Position numbers and translations under genes: made by a program
Notes under the pieces: model-generated
Databases searched by the model: none
What the model was told of the DNA's origin: nothing
Seen by the model: only the letters and a program-made list of their open reading frames with translations
Source: Streptomyces purpureus
GTDB taxonomy: Bacteria; Actinomycetota; Actinomycetes; Streptomycetales; Streptomycetaceae
Direction: 5' to 3'
NCBI RefSeq assembly: GCF_014648195.1
Contig: NZ_BMQQ01000006.1
Coordinates: 1 to 64,000 of the forward strand
Length of the DNA: 64,000 bases
Shown: one piece after another, positions 25,617-34,008 of the stretch
Numbering within the stretch: the first letter of the stretch is position 1
How the letters are laid out: each line of letters starts with the position of its first letter

Positions 25617-26507
25617 TTGACCACGCACGCACCGCAGGCGGCGCAGTCCGTGATGCTGCCTGCCTCGCTCGACGAGGCCGTGGCGGCGCTCAGCGCCATG
25701 CCCGCCGCCGTGCCCGTCGCGGGCGGCACCGATCTGATGGCCGCCGTCAACAAGGGTCAGCTGCGTCCGGCCGGACTCGTCGGCCTGGGCCGGATCAACG
25801 AGACCCGGGGCTGGCAGTACCAGGACGGCAACGCCCTCCTCGGCGCCGGACTCACCCACGCCCGGATGGGCCGCCCCGACTTCGCCGCCCTGATCCCCGC
25901 GCTCGCCGCCTCCGCGCGGGCCGCCGGCCCGCCGCAGATCCGTAACGCCGGCACCCTCGGCGGCAACATCGTCACCGCCTCCCCGACCGGCGACACCCTG
26001 CCCGTGCTCGCCGCCCTTGAGGCGGAGCTGCTGATCTCCGGCCCCACCGGCACCCGCGAGATCCCGGTCTCGCACCTGCTGGCCGGCCGCGAGATCCTCG
26101 GGCCCGGCGAACTCATCGGCTTCGTGCGCGTGCCGCTGCTGCACGCCCCGCAGGTCTTCCTGAAGGCGACCGGCCGCACCGGCCCCGGCCGCGCCACCGC
26201 CTCGGTCGCCGTCGTCCTCGACCCGGCCCGCCGCGGGGTGCGCTGCGCGGTCGGCGCCATAGCGCCGATGCCGCTGCGCCCGCTGGAGGCGGAGCGCTGG
26301 ATCGCCTCACTGATCGACTGGGACGGCGAGCGGGGGCTCGCGGCGGAGGCGCTGACGGCGTTCGGCGAGTACGTCGCCGCCGCCTGCATCCCGGACCCGG
26401 TGGCCGCCGACGGTCAGGAGCCGCCGGCGCTGCCGCCCGCCGTCCTGCACCTGCGGCGCACGGTCGCCGCGCTGGCCCGACGAGCACTGGGGAGGGCGCT
26501 GTCGTGA
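25617..26507 (+). CDS. Xanthine dehydrogenase family, FAD-binding subunit
   Basis: 296 residues from a TTG start at 25617 behind GGAAGGGG. Other starts would add sequence not seen in the family. It has VPVAGGTDLMAAVNKGQLRP for FAD pyrophosphate binding and AGPPQIRNAGTLGGNIVTAS, the second FAD motif. It passes electrons from the FeS subunit to FAD. Its TGA overlaps the GTG of the next gene, making a coupled operon of FAD, FeS and Mo subunits. Confidence 0.88.
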   Translation: MTTHAPQAAQSVMLPASLDEAVAALSAMPAAVPVAGGTDLMAAVNKGQLRPAGLVGLGRINETRGWQYQDGNALLGAGLTHARMGRPDFAALIPALAASARAAGPPQIRNAGTLGGNIVTASPTGDTLPVLAALEAELLISGPTGTREIPVSHLLAGREILGPGELIGFVRVPLLHAPQVFLKATGRTGPGRATASVAVVLDPARRGVRCAVGAIAPMPLRPLEAERWIASLIDWDGERGLAAEALTAFGEYVAAACIPDPVAADGQEPPALPPAVLHLRRTVAALARRALGRALS

Positions 26508-28147
26508 GCACCGACGACCACATCGACCACACCGAGCACAACGACCACCATGCCGGGCACGCCGGCCATGGTGAGGCCCCGGACCCTGGGCAGCAGTACG
26601 GCGCCTGGACCCCCACCCCGCAGAGCGGGGAGTACGAGAGCGACGCCACCGCCTTCGTCCAGCTCCCGCCGGACTTCGGCCTGGACGCGGCCCCGCTGGC
26701 CGCCCCCGGACACGGCTACGTGCCCCCGCACTTCAACCCGCCGATGATCACCCCGCTGACCCCGGCCGCCGCGACGGATCCCGCCGCCACCGGCAGCTGG
26801 GCCGTGCGGCAGCCCGGCGACCCGTCCGGCGAGCAGGTCGTGTGGCCCGAGCCGGGCGCGGCGGCCGGGGCGGCCCAGGAAGCCGCCCAGGAGCCCGCCT
26901 CGCAGGCGATCGAGCCCGACCCGCACGCGACGGCCCAGTGGAGCTTCACGGAGGCGCTGGACGCCCCCACGGCCCCCGCACCGCCCGCGGCTCCCTCGGA
27001 GCTCACCGGTCAGTGGACGATTCCGGTGGCCCAGGGGGATCTTCCGGACGAGTCGGGCGAGTTCACGACATCGGCGCTTCTGTCCCAGTGGGGCGGAGGC
27101 ACCCCGCCCGCCACCCTGCCCGGCGGCGCCCCCGCGCCCTGGGCGGCCGAGCTCGCCGAGGCGGAGGCTGCCGAGGCCGCGGAGGCGGAGGCTGCCGCGC
27201 TCGCCGCCGCCCAGGAGGCCGAGTCCGAAGCCGCGCCCGTCGAGCCCGGCGCACCGGCCGCGCCCGAGGTGCACGGCCCGCCGACGCTCCCGGGCGGCGC
27301 CCCCGCGCCCTGGGCGACGGAGACGGCCGAACAGGCCCCGCAGGAGCCCACGTCGGCGGAGACGGTCGAGCCCGCGCTGCCCGAGGAGCCCGTGGCCCTC
27401 GCCGCTGAAGCTGCGGAAGCCGCCGACGCCCCGGAGGCTCTGGAAGCCCTGGGGGCCGCGCAGGTTCAGGCGCCGCAGGAGACCCCCTCGGCTCCCGAGA
27501 CCCCCGCGGCACCGGAGGCTCACGAGGAGCCGGCCGCCCCACCGCCCGCGCCCGCCACGCCCACCCACAGCAGCGACAGCGACGAGCACCCCCACACCTC
27601 CTACGTCCTGCGCGTCAACGGCACCGACCGGCCCGTCACCGACTCCTGGATCGGCGAATCCCTGCTCTACGTCCTGCGCGAGCGCCTCGGCCTCGCCGGC
27701 GCCAAGGACGGCTGCTCCCAGGGCGAATGCGGCGCCTGCAACGTCCAGGTCGACGGCCGGCTCGTCGCCTCCTGCCTGGTCCCCGCGGCCACGGCGGCCG
27801 GCAGCGAGGTCCGTACCGTCGAAGGCCTCGCCGTCGACGGCGAACCCTCCGACGTCCAGCGCGCCCTCGCCAAGTGCGGCGCCGTCCAGTGCGGCTTCTG
27901 CATCCCCGGCATGGCGATGACCGTCCACGACCTCCTGGAGGGCAACCACGCCCCCAGCGAGCTGGAGACCCGCCAGGCCCTCTGCGGCAATCTCTGCCGC
28001 TGCTCGGGCTACCGGGGCGTCCTCGACGCCGTACGGGAAGTGGTCGCCGGGCGCGAGGCGTCCGCCGCGGCCGCTTCGGCCCAGACCCCGGACCAGCCCC
28101 GCATCCCGCATCAGGTTCCCCACCCGCACGACGGAGGCATGGCGTGA
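26504..28147 (+). CDS. Xanthine dehydrogenase family [2Fe-2S] subunit with long N-terminal extension
   Basis: 547 residues; this subunit is normally 150-200. The first ~365 residues are low-complexity Ala/Pro/Glu/Gly with repeated LPGGAPAPWA (twice) and short W-containing repeats (TGSWAV, TAQWSF, TGQWTI). The last ~175 carry the ferredoxin-like cluster (CSQGECGAC ... C) and the helical cluster (CGFCIPG ... CRCSGY). It relays electrons from the Mo subunit. The extension begins MSTDDHIDHTEHNDHHAGH, a His-rich stretch that could bind metal. Both ends overlap neighbours by 4 nt. Confidence 0.88.
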   Translation: MSTDDHIDHTEHNDHHAGHAGHGEAPDPGQQYGAWTPTPQSGEYESDATAFVQLPPDFGLDAAPLAAPGHGYVPPHFNPPMITPLTPAAATDPAATGSWAVRQPGDPSGEQVVWPEPGAAAGAAQEAAQEPASQAIEPDPHATAQWSFTEALDAPTAPAPPAAPSELTGQWTIPVAQGDLPDESGEFTTSALLSQWGGGTPPATLPGGAPAPWAAELAEAEAAEAAEAEAAALAAAQEAESEAAPVEPGAPAAPEVHGPPTLPGGAPAPWATETAEQAPQEPTSAETVEPALPEEPVALAAEAAEAADAPEALEALGAAQVQAPQETPSAPETPAAPEAHEEPAAPPPAPATPTHSSDSDEHPHTSYVLRVNGTDRPVTDSWIGESLLYVLRERLGLAGAKDGCSQGECGACNVQVDGRLVASCLVPAATAAGSEVRTVEGLAVDGEPSDVQRALAKCGAVQCGFCIPGMAMTVHDLLEGNHAPSELETRQALCGNLCRCSGYRGVLDAVREVVAGREASAAAASAQTPDQPRIPHQVPHPHDGGMA

Positions 28148-30456
28148 GCAACGACGCGGCCACCGCCACCATGGCGGTCGACGGACCCCAGCAGGAGCCG
28201 TCGGCCCACGGCCTCGGCGCGTCCCTGCCGGCGGCCGACGCGCGTGCCAAGACCGAGGGCACGTTTCCGTACGCCTCCGACCTGTGGGCCGAAGGCCTGC
28301 TCTGGGCCGCGATCCTGCGCTCGCCGCACCCGCACGCCCGGATCGTCTCGGTCGACACCACGGCCGCCACCGAAATGCCCGGGGTACGGGCCGTGGTGAT
28401 GCACGCCGACGTCCCCGGGGACCCGGCCTACGGCCGTACCGTCGCCGACCGGCCCGTCTTCGCCACCGATCTCGTACGCCACCACGGCGAGGCCATCGCC
28501 GCCGTCGCCGCCGACCACCCCGACACCGCCCGGCTCGCCGCGGCCGCGATCGCCGTCGAGTACGAAGTACTCGACCCGGTCACCGACCCGGAGAAGGCGT
28601 TCGCCGCCGAGCCGCTGCACCCCGACGGCAACCTGATCCGCCACATCCCGCTGCGCTACGGCGACCCCGACGCCACCGGTGACGTCGTCGTCGAGGGCCT
28701 GTACCGCATCGGCCGCCAGGACCCCGCCCCCATCGGCGCCGAGGCCGGCCTCGCCGTGCCCCGCCCCGACGGCGGGGTGGAGATCTACACCGCCTCCACC
28801 GACCCGCACACCGACCGCGACCTCGCCGCCGCCTGCTTCGGCCTCGCCCCCGAACAGGTCAAGGTCGTCGTCACCGGCGTCCCCGGCGCCACCGGCGACC
28901 GCGACGACCCCGGCTTCCAGATCCCGCTCGGCCTGCTCGCCCTGCGCACCGGCTGCCCGGTCAAACTGGCCGCCACCCGCGAGGAGTCCTTCCTCGGCCA
29001 CGCCCACCGCCACCCCACCCTGCTGCGCTACCGCCACCACGCGGACGCCGAAGGCCGGCTGGTGAAGGTGGAGGCGCAGATCCTCCTCGACGCGGGCGCC
29101 TACGCCGACGCCTCCTCGGAGTCCCTCGCCGCCGCGGTCGCCTTCGCCTGCGGCCCGTACGTCGTCCCGCACGCCTTCGTCGAAGGCTGGGCGGTCCGGA
29201 CGAACAACCCGCCCTCCGGGCATGTGCGCGGCGAAGGCGCGATGCAGGTCTGCGCCGCCTACGAGACCCAGATGGACAAGCTGGCGGCCAAGCTCGGCCT
29301 GGAGCCGACCGACATCCGCATGCGCAACGTCCTCGCCACCGGTGACCTCCTCCCCACCGGTCAGACCGTGACCTGCCCCGCACCGGTCGCCGAACTACTC
29401 ACGGCCGTACGGGACTTCCCCCTCCCCTCGCTCCCCAAGGACGCCCCGGAGGACGACTGGCTGCTGCCCGGCGGCCCCGAGGGCGCGGGCGAGCCGGGCG
29501 CCGTACGCCGAGGCGTCGGCTACGCCCTCGGCATGGTCCACATGCTCGGCGCCGAAGGCACCGACGAGGTCTCCACGGCCACGGTCAAGGTCCAGGACGG
29601 CGTCGCGACCGTCATCTGCGCGGCCGTCGACACGGGCCAGGGCTTCGCCACACTGGCCCGCCAGATCGTGCAGGAGACGCTCGGCATCGACGAGGTGCAC
29701 GTGGCCTCCGTCGACACCGACCAGCCCCCGGCCGGCCCCGCGACGCACGGCCGCCACACCTGGGTCTCCGGCGGCGCCGTCGAACGGGCCGCCAAGATGG
29801 TCCGTACGCAGCTGCTGCAGCCGCTGGCCCACAAGTTCGGCATGTCCACCGAACTGCTCCAGATCACCGACGGCAAGATCACCTCGTACGACGGGGTGCT
29901 GTCCACGACGGTCACGGAGGCCATGGACGGCAAGGAACTCTGGGCCACCGCCCAGTGCCGCCCCCACCCCACCGAACCCCTGGACGACGCGGGCCAGGGC
30001 GACGCCTTCGTCGGCCTCGCCTTCTGCGCCATCCGCGCGGTCGTGGACGTCGACATCGAACTCGGCTCGGTCCGGGTCGTCGAGATGGCCGTCGCCCAGG
30101 ACGTGGGCCGCATCCTCAACCCGGCCCAGCTCGCCACCCGTATCGAGGCGGGCGTCACCCAGGGCGTCGGCGCGGCCCTCACGGAGAACCTCCGCACCGC
30201 CCGCGGCATGATCCGTCACCCGGACTTCACCGGCTACGCACTCCCGACATCCCTGGACGCCCCGGACATTCGCATCGTCAAACTCCTTGAGGAACGGGAC
30301 GTCGTGGCCCCCTTCGGCGCGAAGGCGGCGAGCGCGGTCCCGGTCGTCACATCCCCGGCCGCGGTCGCCTCGGCGGTCCGCGCGGCCACAGGCAGGCCGG
30401 TCAACCGCCTCCCGATCCGGCCGCAGGCGGCCGTGGCGGCGCCGAACGCCACGTAA
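28144..30456 (+). CDS. Xanthine dehydrogenase family, molybdopterin-binding subunit
   Basis: 770 residues from the GTG at 28144 (4-nt overlap). It starts with an a/b-hammerhead domain (ARAKTEGTFPYASDL) and continues with MoCo-binding segments such as AAVDTGQGFATLARQIVQE. The usual C-terminal GxKGVGEPP motif, whose Glu is the catalytic base in hydroxylases of the family, is here GAKAASAVP (residues 725-733), with Ala at the Glu position. The substrate is therefore uncertain; xanthine oxidation should not be assumed. Confidence 0.85.
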   Translation: MSNDAATATMAVDGPQQEPSAHGLGASLPAADARAKTEGTFPYASDLWAEGLLWAAILRSPHPHARIVSVDTTAATEMPGVRAVVMHADVPGDPAYGRTVADRPVFATDLVRHHGEAIAAVAADHPDTARLAAAAIAVEYEVLDPVTDPEKAFAAEPLHPDGNLIRHIPLRYGDPDATGDVVVEGLYRIGRQDPAPIGAEAGLAVPRPDGGVEIYTASTDPHTDRDLAAACFGLAPEQVKVVVTGVPGATGDRDDPGFQIPLGLLALRTGCPVKLAATREESFLGHAHRHPTLLRYRHHADAEGRLVKVEAQILLDAGAYADASSESLAAAVAFACGPYVVPHAFVEGWAVRTNNPPSGHVRGEGAMQVCAAYETQMDKLAAKLGLEPTDIRMRNVLATGDLLPTGQTVTCPAPVAELLTAVRDFPLPSLPKDAPEDDWLLPGGPEGAGEPGAVRRGVGYALGMVHMLGAEGTDEVSTATVKVQDGVATVICAAVDTGQGFATLARQIVQETLGIDEVHVASVDTDQPPAGPATHGRHTWVSGGAVERAAKMVRTQLLQPLAHKFGMSTELLQITDGKITSYDGVLSTTVTEAMDGKELWATAQCRPHPTEPLDDAGQGDAFVGLAFCAIRAVVDVDIELGSVRVVEMAVAQDVGRILNPAQLATRIEAGVTQGVGAALTENLRTARGMIRHPDFTGYALPTSLDAPDIRIVKLLEERDVVAPFGAKAASAVPVVTSPAAVASAVRAATGRPVNRLPIRPQAAVAAPNAT

Positions 30457-30568
30457 CTGGTCACCGTGTGATCCGCGTTGCTTCTGCAATCCGGAGATGC
30501 GCGGTGTCACCGCTGCTGACTACAGTGATCTCCGAAGCTTTGTGTGAAACGGGGAGGCGTCGGGGGTC

Positions 30569-31108
30569 ATGGCGGGCAGTAGCGGTTCAGAAGCGATGTC
30601 GGGCAGCGAGCGTTCGCTGCGCGCGGTCAATCCGGCGCTGGCGTCGGCGCTGTACGACCCGGAGTCCATGAAGGACTTCAAGGGCCGGATCGACCGCCTG
30701 CTGCAGGGGCTGAGGGAATCACCGGCCAGCCCCGACAAGGTGGGCACCGACCGCGTCGAGCGCACCCAGTTCGGCGGCGGCGGGGGCGCCTGGGCCGAGG
30801 CGTCCGGGCTCTTCACCGCGTACGGCAACGTCATCACGCAGCTGGAGAAGCTGTCGCAGCTGCTGGCGGACTGCATGGAGGGCATGGGCATCGCGGTTGT
30901 CGCGTCCAAGGACGGCTTCGAGAACCTGGACGACGACATTCGTCGCCGGATGATGGCCATCAACGCGCGTACGGAGAAGCACTACGACCCCAAGCGCGAC
31001 CCGGTCGCCCGGGAGAAGGCCGAAAAGGAAGCCGAGAAGCAGGGCCAGCCGGCCACACCGCCCCAGGGCGGCGACACGGCGGGCGGCAACGGCGGACTGG
31101 ACGAGTAG
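30569..31108 (+). CDS. WXG100-like small helical protein (type VII-associated, tentative)
   Basis: 179 residues, mostly helical and charged, no signal peptide. ALYDPESMKDFKGRIDRLLQ, a glycine-rich turn (FGGGGGAWAEASGLF) and EKLSQLLADCMEGMGIAVV resemble a helical hairpin of ESX-type proteins, with a Lys/Glu-rich tail. I do not recognise a named family. Being just before a clear WXG-type protein and a mycosin, it is probably a partner in the same cassette. Confidence 0.6.
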   Translation: MAGSSGSEAMSGSERSLRAVNPALASALYDPESMKDFKGRIDRLLQGLRESPASPDKVGTDRVERTQFGGGGGAWAEASGLFTAYGNVITQLEKLSQLLADCMEGMGIAVVASKDGFENLDDDIRRRMMAINARTEKHYDPKRDPVAREKAEKEAEKQGQPATPPQGGDTAGGNGGLDE

Positions 31109-31213
31109 GGCTGCGAGGGACGCGAAACGCGTTCCATGTATTCCGACTTCCTGTTCCAAACTTCCTACTTCGCGTACGACTTCGCGCACTACGGGGATTG
31201 ACGAGGCAGACAG

Positions 31214-32731
31214 ATGGCTGAAAAACATGACGGCGGCGGTGGGGGCTCGACCTCGTTCGAGTCGATGTCGCATCAGCAGATGCTGGAGTGGCTCGACCAG
31301 GCCAGCAGCTTCTACGTCAAGGCGGCGTCCGACAAGCTGACCCTGGCGGCGGGCGAGATCAAGGAGATCGCCCAGCAGCTCCAGTTCCGCCCGGAACGGG
31401 TGGAGTGGAAGGGCGAGGCCTTCCAGGAGTTCAAGGACTGGGGCTCGAGCCTGGCGAGCGCCACGTGGCGCCTCGCGTACTACAGCGAGGACGCGGCGAA
31501 GTGGATGAGCGACGCGTCGGACGCGATCGCCCTGGCCCAGAGCGCTATCCCGCGGTACACCTCGCACAAGCAGGCCCAGGAGAACTTGGACGCGGCGAAG
31601 TCGGCCAAGAACGACCCTGACGCGAGGACCGTGAAGGACAACGCGGAGGCCTCCCTGGCGAAGAAGGAGGAGGAGAACCGGCTGGCGGCGGCGGCCGAGA
31701 TGCGGAAGCTGTCGCAGACGTACTCGCAGTCCAGCACGGAGATGGGGAAGCTGGAGGTACCGACGTTCCAGCCGCCGCCGACGGCGTTTGTGCCGCACTC
31801 CGAGGAGGAGCGTGGCGGATACGGCCAGGACATGTCCCGCTCCGCGGCCTACGGGGGCGGCGGCGTAGGCGATTCCGGGGCGACTGGAACGACTCGTCCT
31901 CCTGTGACTCGTCCTAACGACGATTTCACTCCGATTCCGCCGGGCGACGAGAGGAACGGGACTCGGCCCGGCAACACGGCCCGGCCGGAGCCGCCTGTCG
32001 ACCTCAACATCGACAGCGTGCAGACGCTTCCGCCTCCCACCGCGACTCCGCCGCAGACAACGCCGCCGGTTGTACAGCCGCCCCTCGGTAAGCCCGAGAT
32101 CGGCCCGATGCCTACCCCGATCGTTCCGGGTGTGCCGCCGCGTACCAACGGCCTGCCCCCGACCGGCCCGAACGGTGGTCAGCGCGTCCCAACGACCCCA
32201 CCGCCGGGCAGGCACATGCCCGGTCCCCACCAGACCGGCCCGCTCGGGAAGCTGCCGACGACTCGTGAAGGCATCACGGGCGGAAAGCCGGTCCTGCCCA
32301 CCACGCAGGGACGGCCGGCAACGGGCCTTCCTCGCACCCCGGTGATCGGGCAGGAACACATGACGGGGCGTGGGCCCACAGGTCAGGCCGGCGGTACGGG
32401 TCCGCACCCGGTCGGCGGGCAGAACGGCATCATCGGCGGACGGCGCCTGGCCGGCGAGACCGGAGGCATCGTCGGTGGCCGGGCGCAGCAGCCCGGCGCG
32501 ACGAGCGCGCGTCCGTTCACGCCGGGCGGCACGGGGCTCGTACGGGGAGCGGCAGCGGGCGACGCGGCTCGTACCGCTGGTCAGGCCATGGGCCGCGGCG
32601 GCGCCCCGCACACCCAGGGGACCGGCTCGCAGCGCGAGGAGAACCGCGGCGAGCGGCCGGACTACCTGGTCGAGGACGAAGAGACCTGGCAGCAGGGCAA
32701 CCGTCGTGTCGCGCCGCCGGTCATCGACTGA
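31214..32731 (+). CDS. WXG100/PPE-like type VII secretion substrate with Pro/Gly-rich tail
   Basis: 505 residues. The N-terminal ~130 residues are helical with a WKGEAF (WxG) turn at ~residue 62 between two helices, the layout of WXG100 proteins. The remaining ~350 are Pro/Gly/Thr rich and unstructured (PPPTATPPQTTPPVVQPP and similar). There is no signal peptide, so export by a type VII (ESX-like) system is inferred. It lies 105 nt after the previous gene and 14 nt before the mycosin. Confidence 0.75.
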   Translation: MAEKHDGGGGGSTSFESMSHQQMLEWLDQASSFYVKAASDKLTLAAGEIKEIAQQLQFRPERVEWKGEAFQEFKDWGSSLASATWRLAYYSEDAAKWMSDASDAIALAQSAIPRYTSHKQAQENLDAAKSAKNDPDARTVKDNAEASLAKKEEENRLAAAAEMRKLSQTYSQSSTEMGKLEVPTFQPPPTAFVPHSEEERGGYGQDMSRSAAYGGGGVGDSGATGTTRPPVTRPNDDFTPIPPGDERNGTRPGNTARPEPPVDLNIDSVQTLPPPTATPPQTTPPVVQPPLGKPEIGPMPTPIVPGVPPRTNGLPPTGPNGGQRVPTTPPPGRHMPGPHQTGPLGKLPTTREGITGGKPVLPTTQGRPATGLPRTPVIGQEHMTGRGPTGQAGGTGPHPVGGQNGIIGGRRLAGETGGIVGGRAQQPGATSARPFTPGGTGLVRGAAAGDAARTAGQAMGRGGAPHTQGTGSQREENRGERPDYLVEDEETWQQGNRRVAPPVID

Positions 32732-32745
32732 TTGAGAGGAAGTAG

Positions 32746-33981
32746 ATGCGTACCAGCAGTACTCGTTCGGTTCGTGGTCGGGCCGTTGTCTCGACCGCTC
32801 TGGGGATGCTGCTGGTGGGCATCGCATCCGTGCCGGCGCACGCCGAGACGATCCGCTCCAAGCAGTGGCACCTCGACGCCATGGGTGCGGAGAAGATCTG
32901 GAAGCTGAGCACGGGTGAGGGAGTGACGGTCGCCGTCATCGACAGCGGCGTCGACAAGAACAACCCCGACCTGGCCGGGCGGGTGCTCAAGGGGAAGAAC
33001 CTCGAGCCCAATGAGCCGGGCGACGAGCAGACCGATTACTCCAGTCATGGAACGGGGATGGCCGGGCTCATCGCAGGCACAGGGAAGAGCGGCGGGGGAG
33101 ACGGCGCGTTCGGCCTTGCCCCGGGAGCGAAGATCCTTCCAATCCGCATGCCGCGGTCGGGTAAGACCGGTAGCCAGAAGGACGGCGACCTTCGCTTCAA
33201 CAAGAAGGCCTCCGTCGCCATCCGTTTCGCCGCCGACGCAGGCGCCAAGGTCATCAACATCTCCATGGGAGCCAAGGAAGGCTCGCCACAGCTCACCGAT
33301 GCTGTGCAGTACGCCTTGGACAAGAACTCTTTGGTTTTTGCCGCTGTGGGTAACTCGGGTCATCTCGGCAACGGGCGCGAATACCCCGCCGCCACCCCCG
33401 GTGTCGTAGGCGTGGGTGCGATCGACAAGAACCTGAAAAAGATCAAAATGTCCCAGACGGGACCCCAGGTCGACGTCGTCGCCCCCGGCGACAAGATGGT
33501 CCACGCCTGCGGCGGCAAGACCGGCCTGTGCGAAACCGGCGGCACCAGCGACGCCACCGCCCTCGCCTCCGCCACCGCCGCGCTCATCTGGTCCAAGCAC
33601 CCCGACTGGACCAACAACCAGGTCCTCAAGGTCATGCTCAACACCGTCAGTGGGTCCACCACCGGTGAGAAGCGCAGTGACTTCATCGGGTACGGCGCCC
33701 TGCGCCCCCTCCGGGCGCTGAAGTCGCCCGGAGACCCCGGCCCTGCCGACGTCTACCCGCTGCCGGACCTCGCCGCGGCCGAGGCCAAGTCGCCTTCCCC
33801 GCAGGCCTCGTCCCCGGCATCCACAGGAACCGGCACCGACAAGGCTTCCTCCACGCCCGTCGCCGATTCACAGGAAAGCGGCGGCAAGACCGGCCTCTGG
33901 ATCGGGCTCGGTGTCGCCGCGGTCGTGCTTATCGGAGCCGCCGTGGCCGTGCCGCTCGTGCGGGGGCGGCGAAGCGCCTGA
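32746..33981 (+). CDS. Mycosin-type S8 serine protease
   Basis: 411 residues. Signal peptide ending VPAHA (~28), then a subtilisin domain with catalytic Asp (VAVIDSGVD), His (SSHGTGMAGLIAG) and Ser (GGTSDATALAS). A Pro/Ser linker and a C-terminal anchor (GLWIGLGVAAVVLIGAAV) with RGRR tail complete the mycosin (MycP) plan of type VII secretion loci. No eccB/C/D/E gene is in the window, so it is an orphan mycosin here. It follows the WXG gene by 14 nt. Confidence 0.88.
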   Translation: MRTSSTRSVRGRAVVSTALGMLLVGIASVPAHAETIRSKQWHLDAMGAEKIWKLSTGEGVTVAVIDSGVDKNNPDLAGRVLKGKNLEPNEPGDEQTDYSSHGTGMAGLIAGTGKSGGGDGAFGLAPGAKILPIRMPRSGKTGSQKDGDLRFNKKASVAIRFAADAGAKVINISMGAKEGSPQLTDAVQYALDKNSLVFAAVGNSGHLGNGREYPAATPGVVGVGAIDKNLKKIKMSQTGPQVDVVAPGDKMVHACGGKTGLCETGGTSDATALASATAALIWSKHPDWTNNQVLKVMLNTVSGSTTGEKRSDFIGYGALRPLRALKSPGDPGPADVYPLPDLAAAEAKSPSPQASSPASTGTGTDKASSTPVADSQESGGKTGLWIGLGVAAVVLIGAAVAVPLVRGRRSA

Positions 33982-34008
33982 GCCAGGCACCGGCCCCAGC
34001 GCCGCCCC

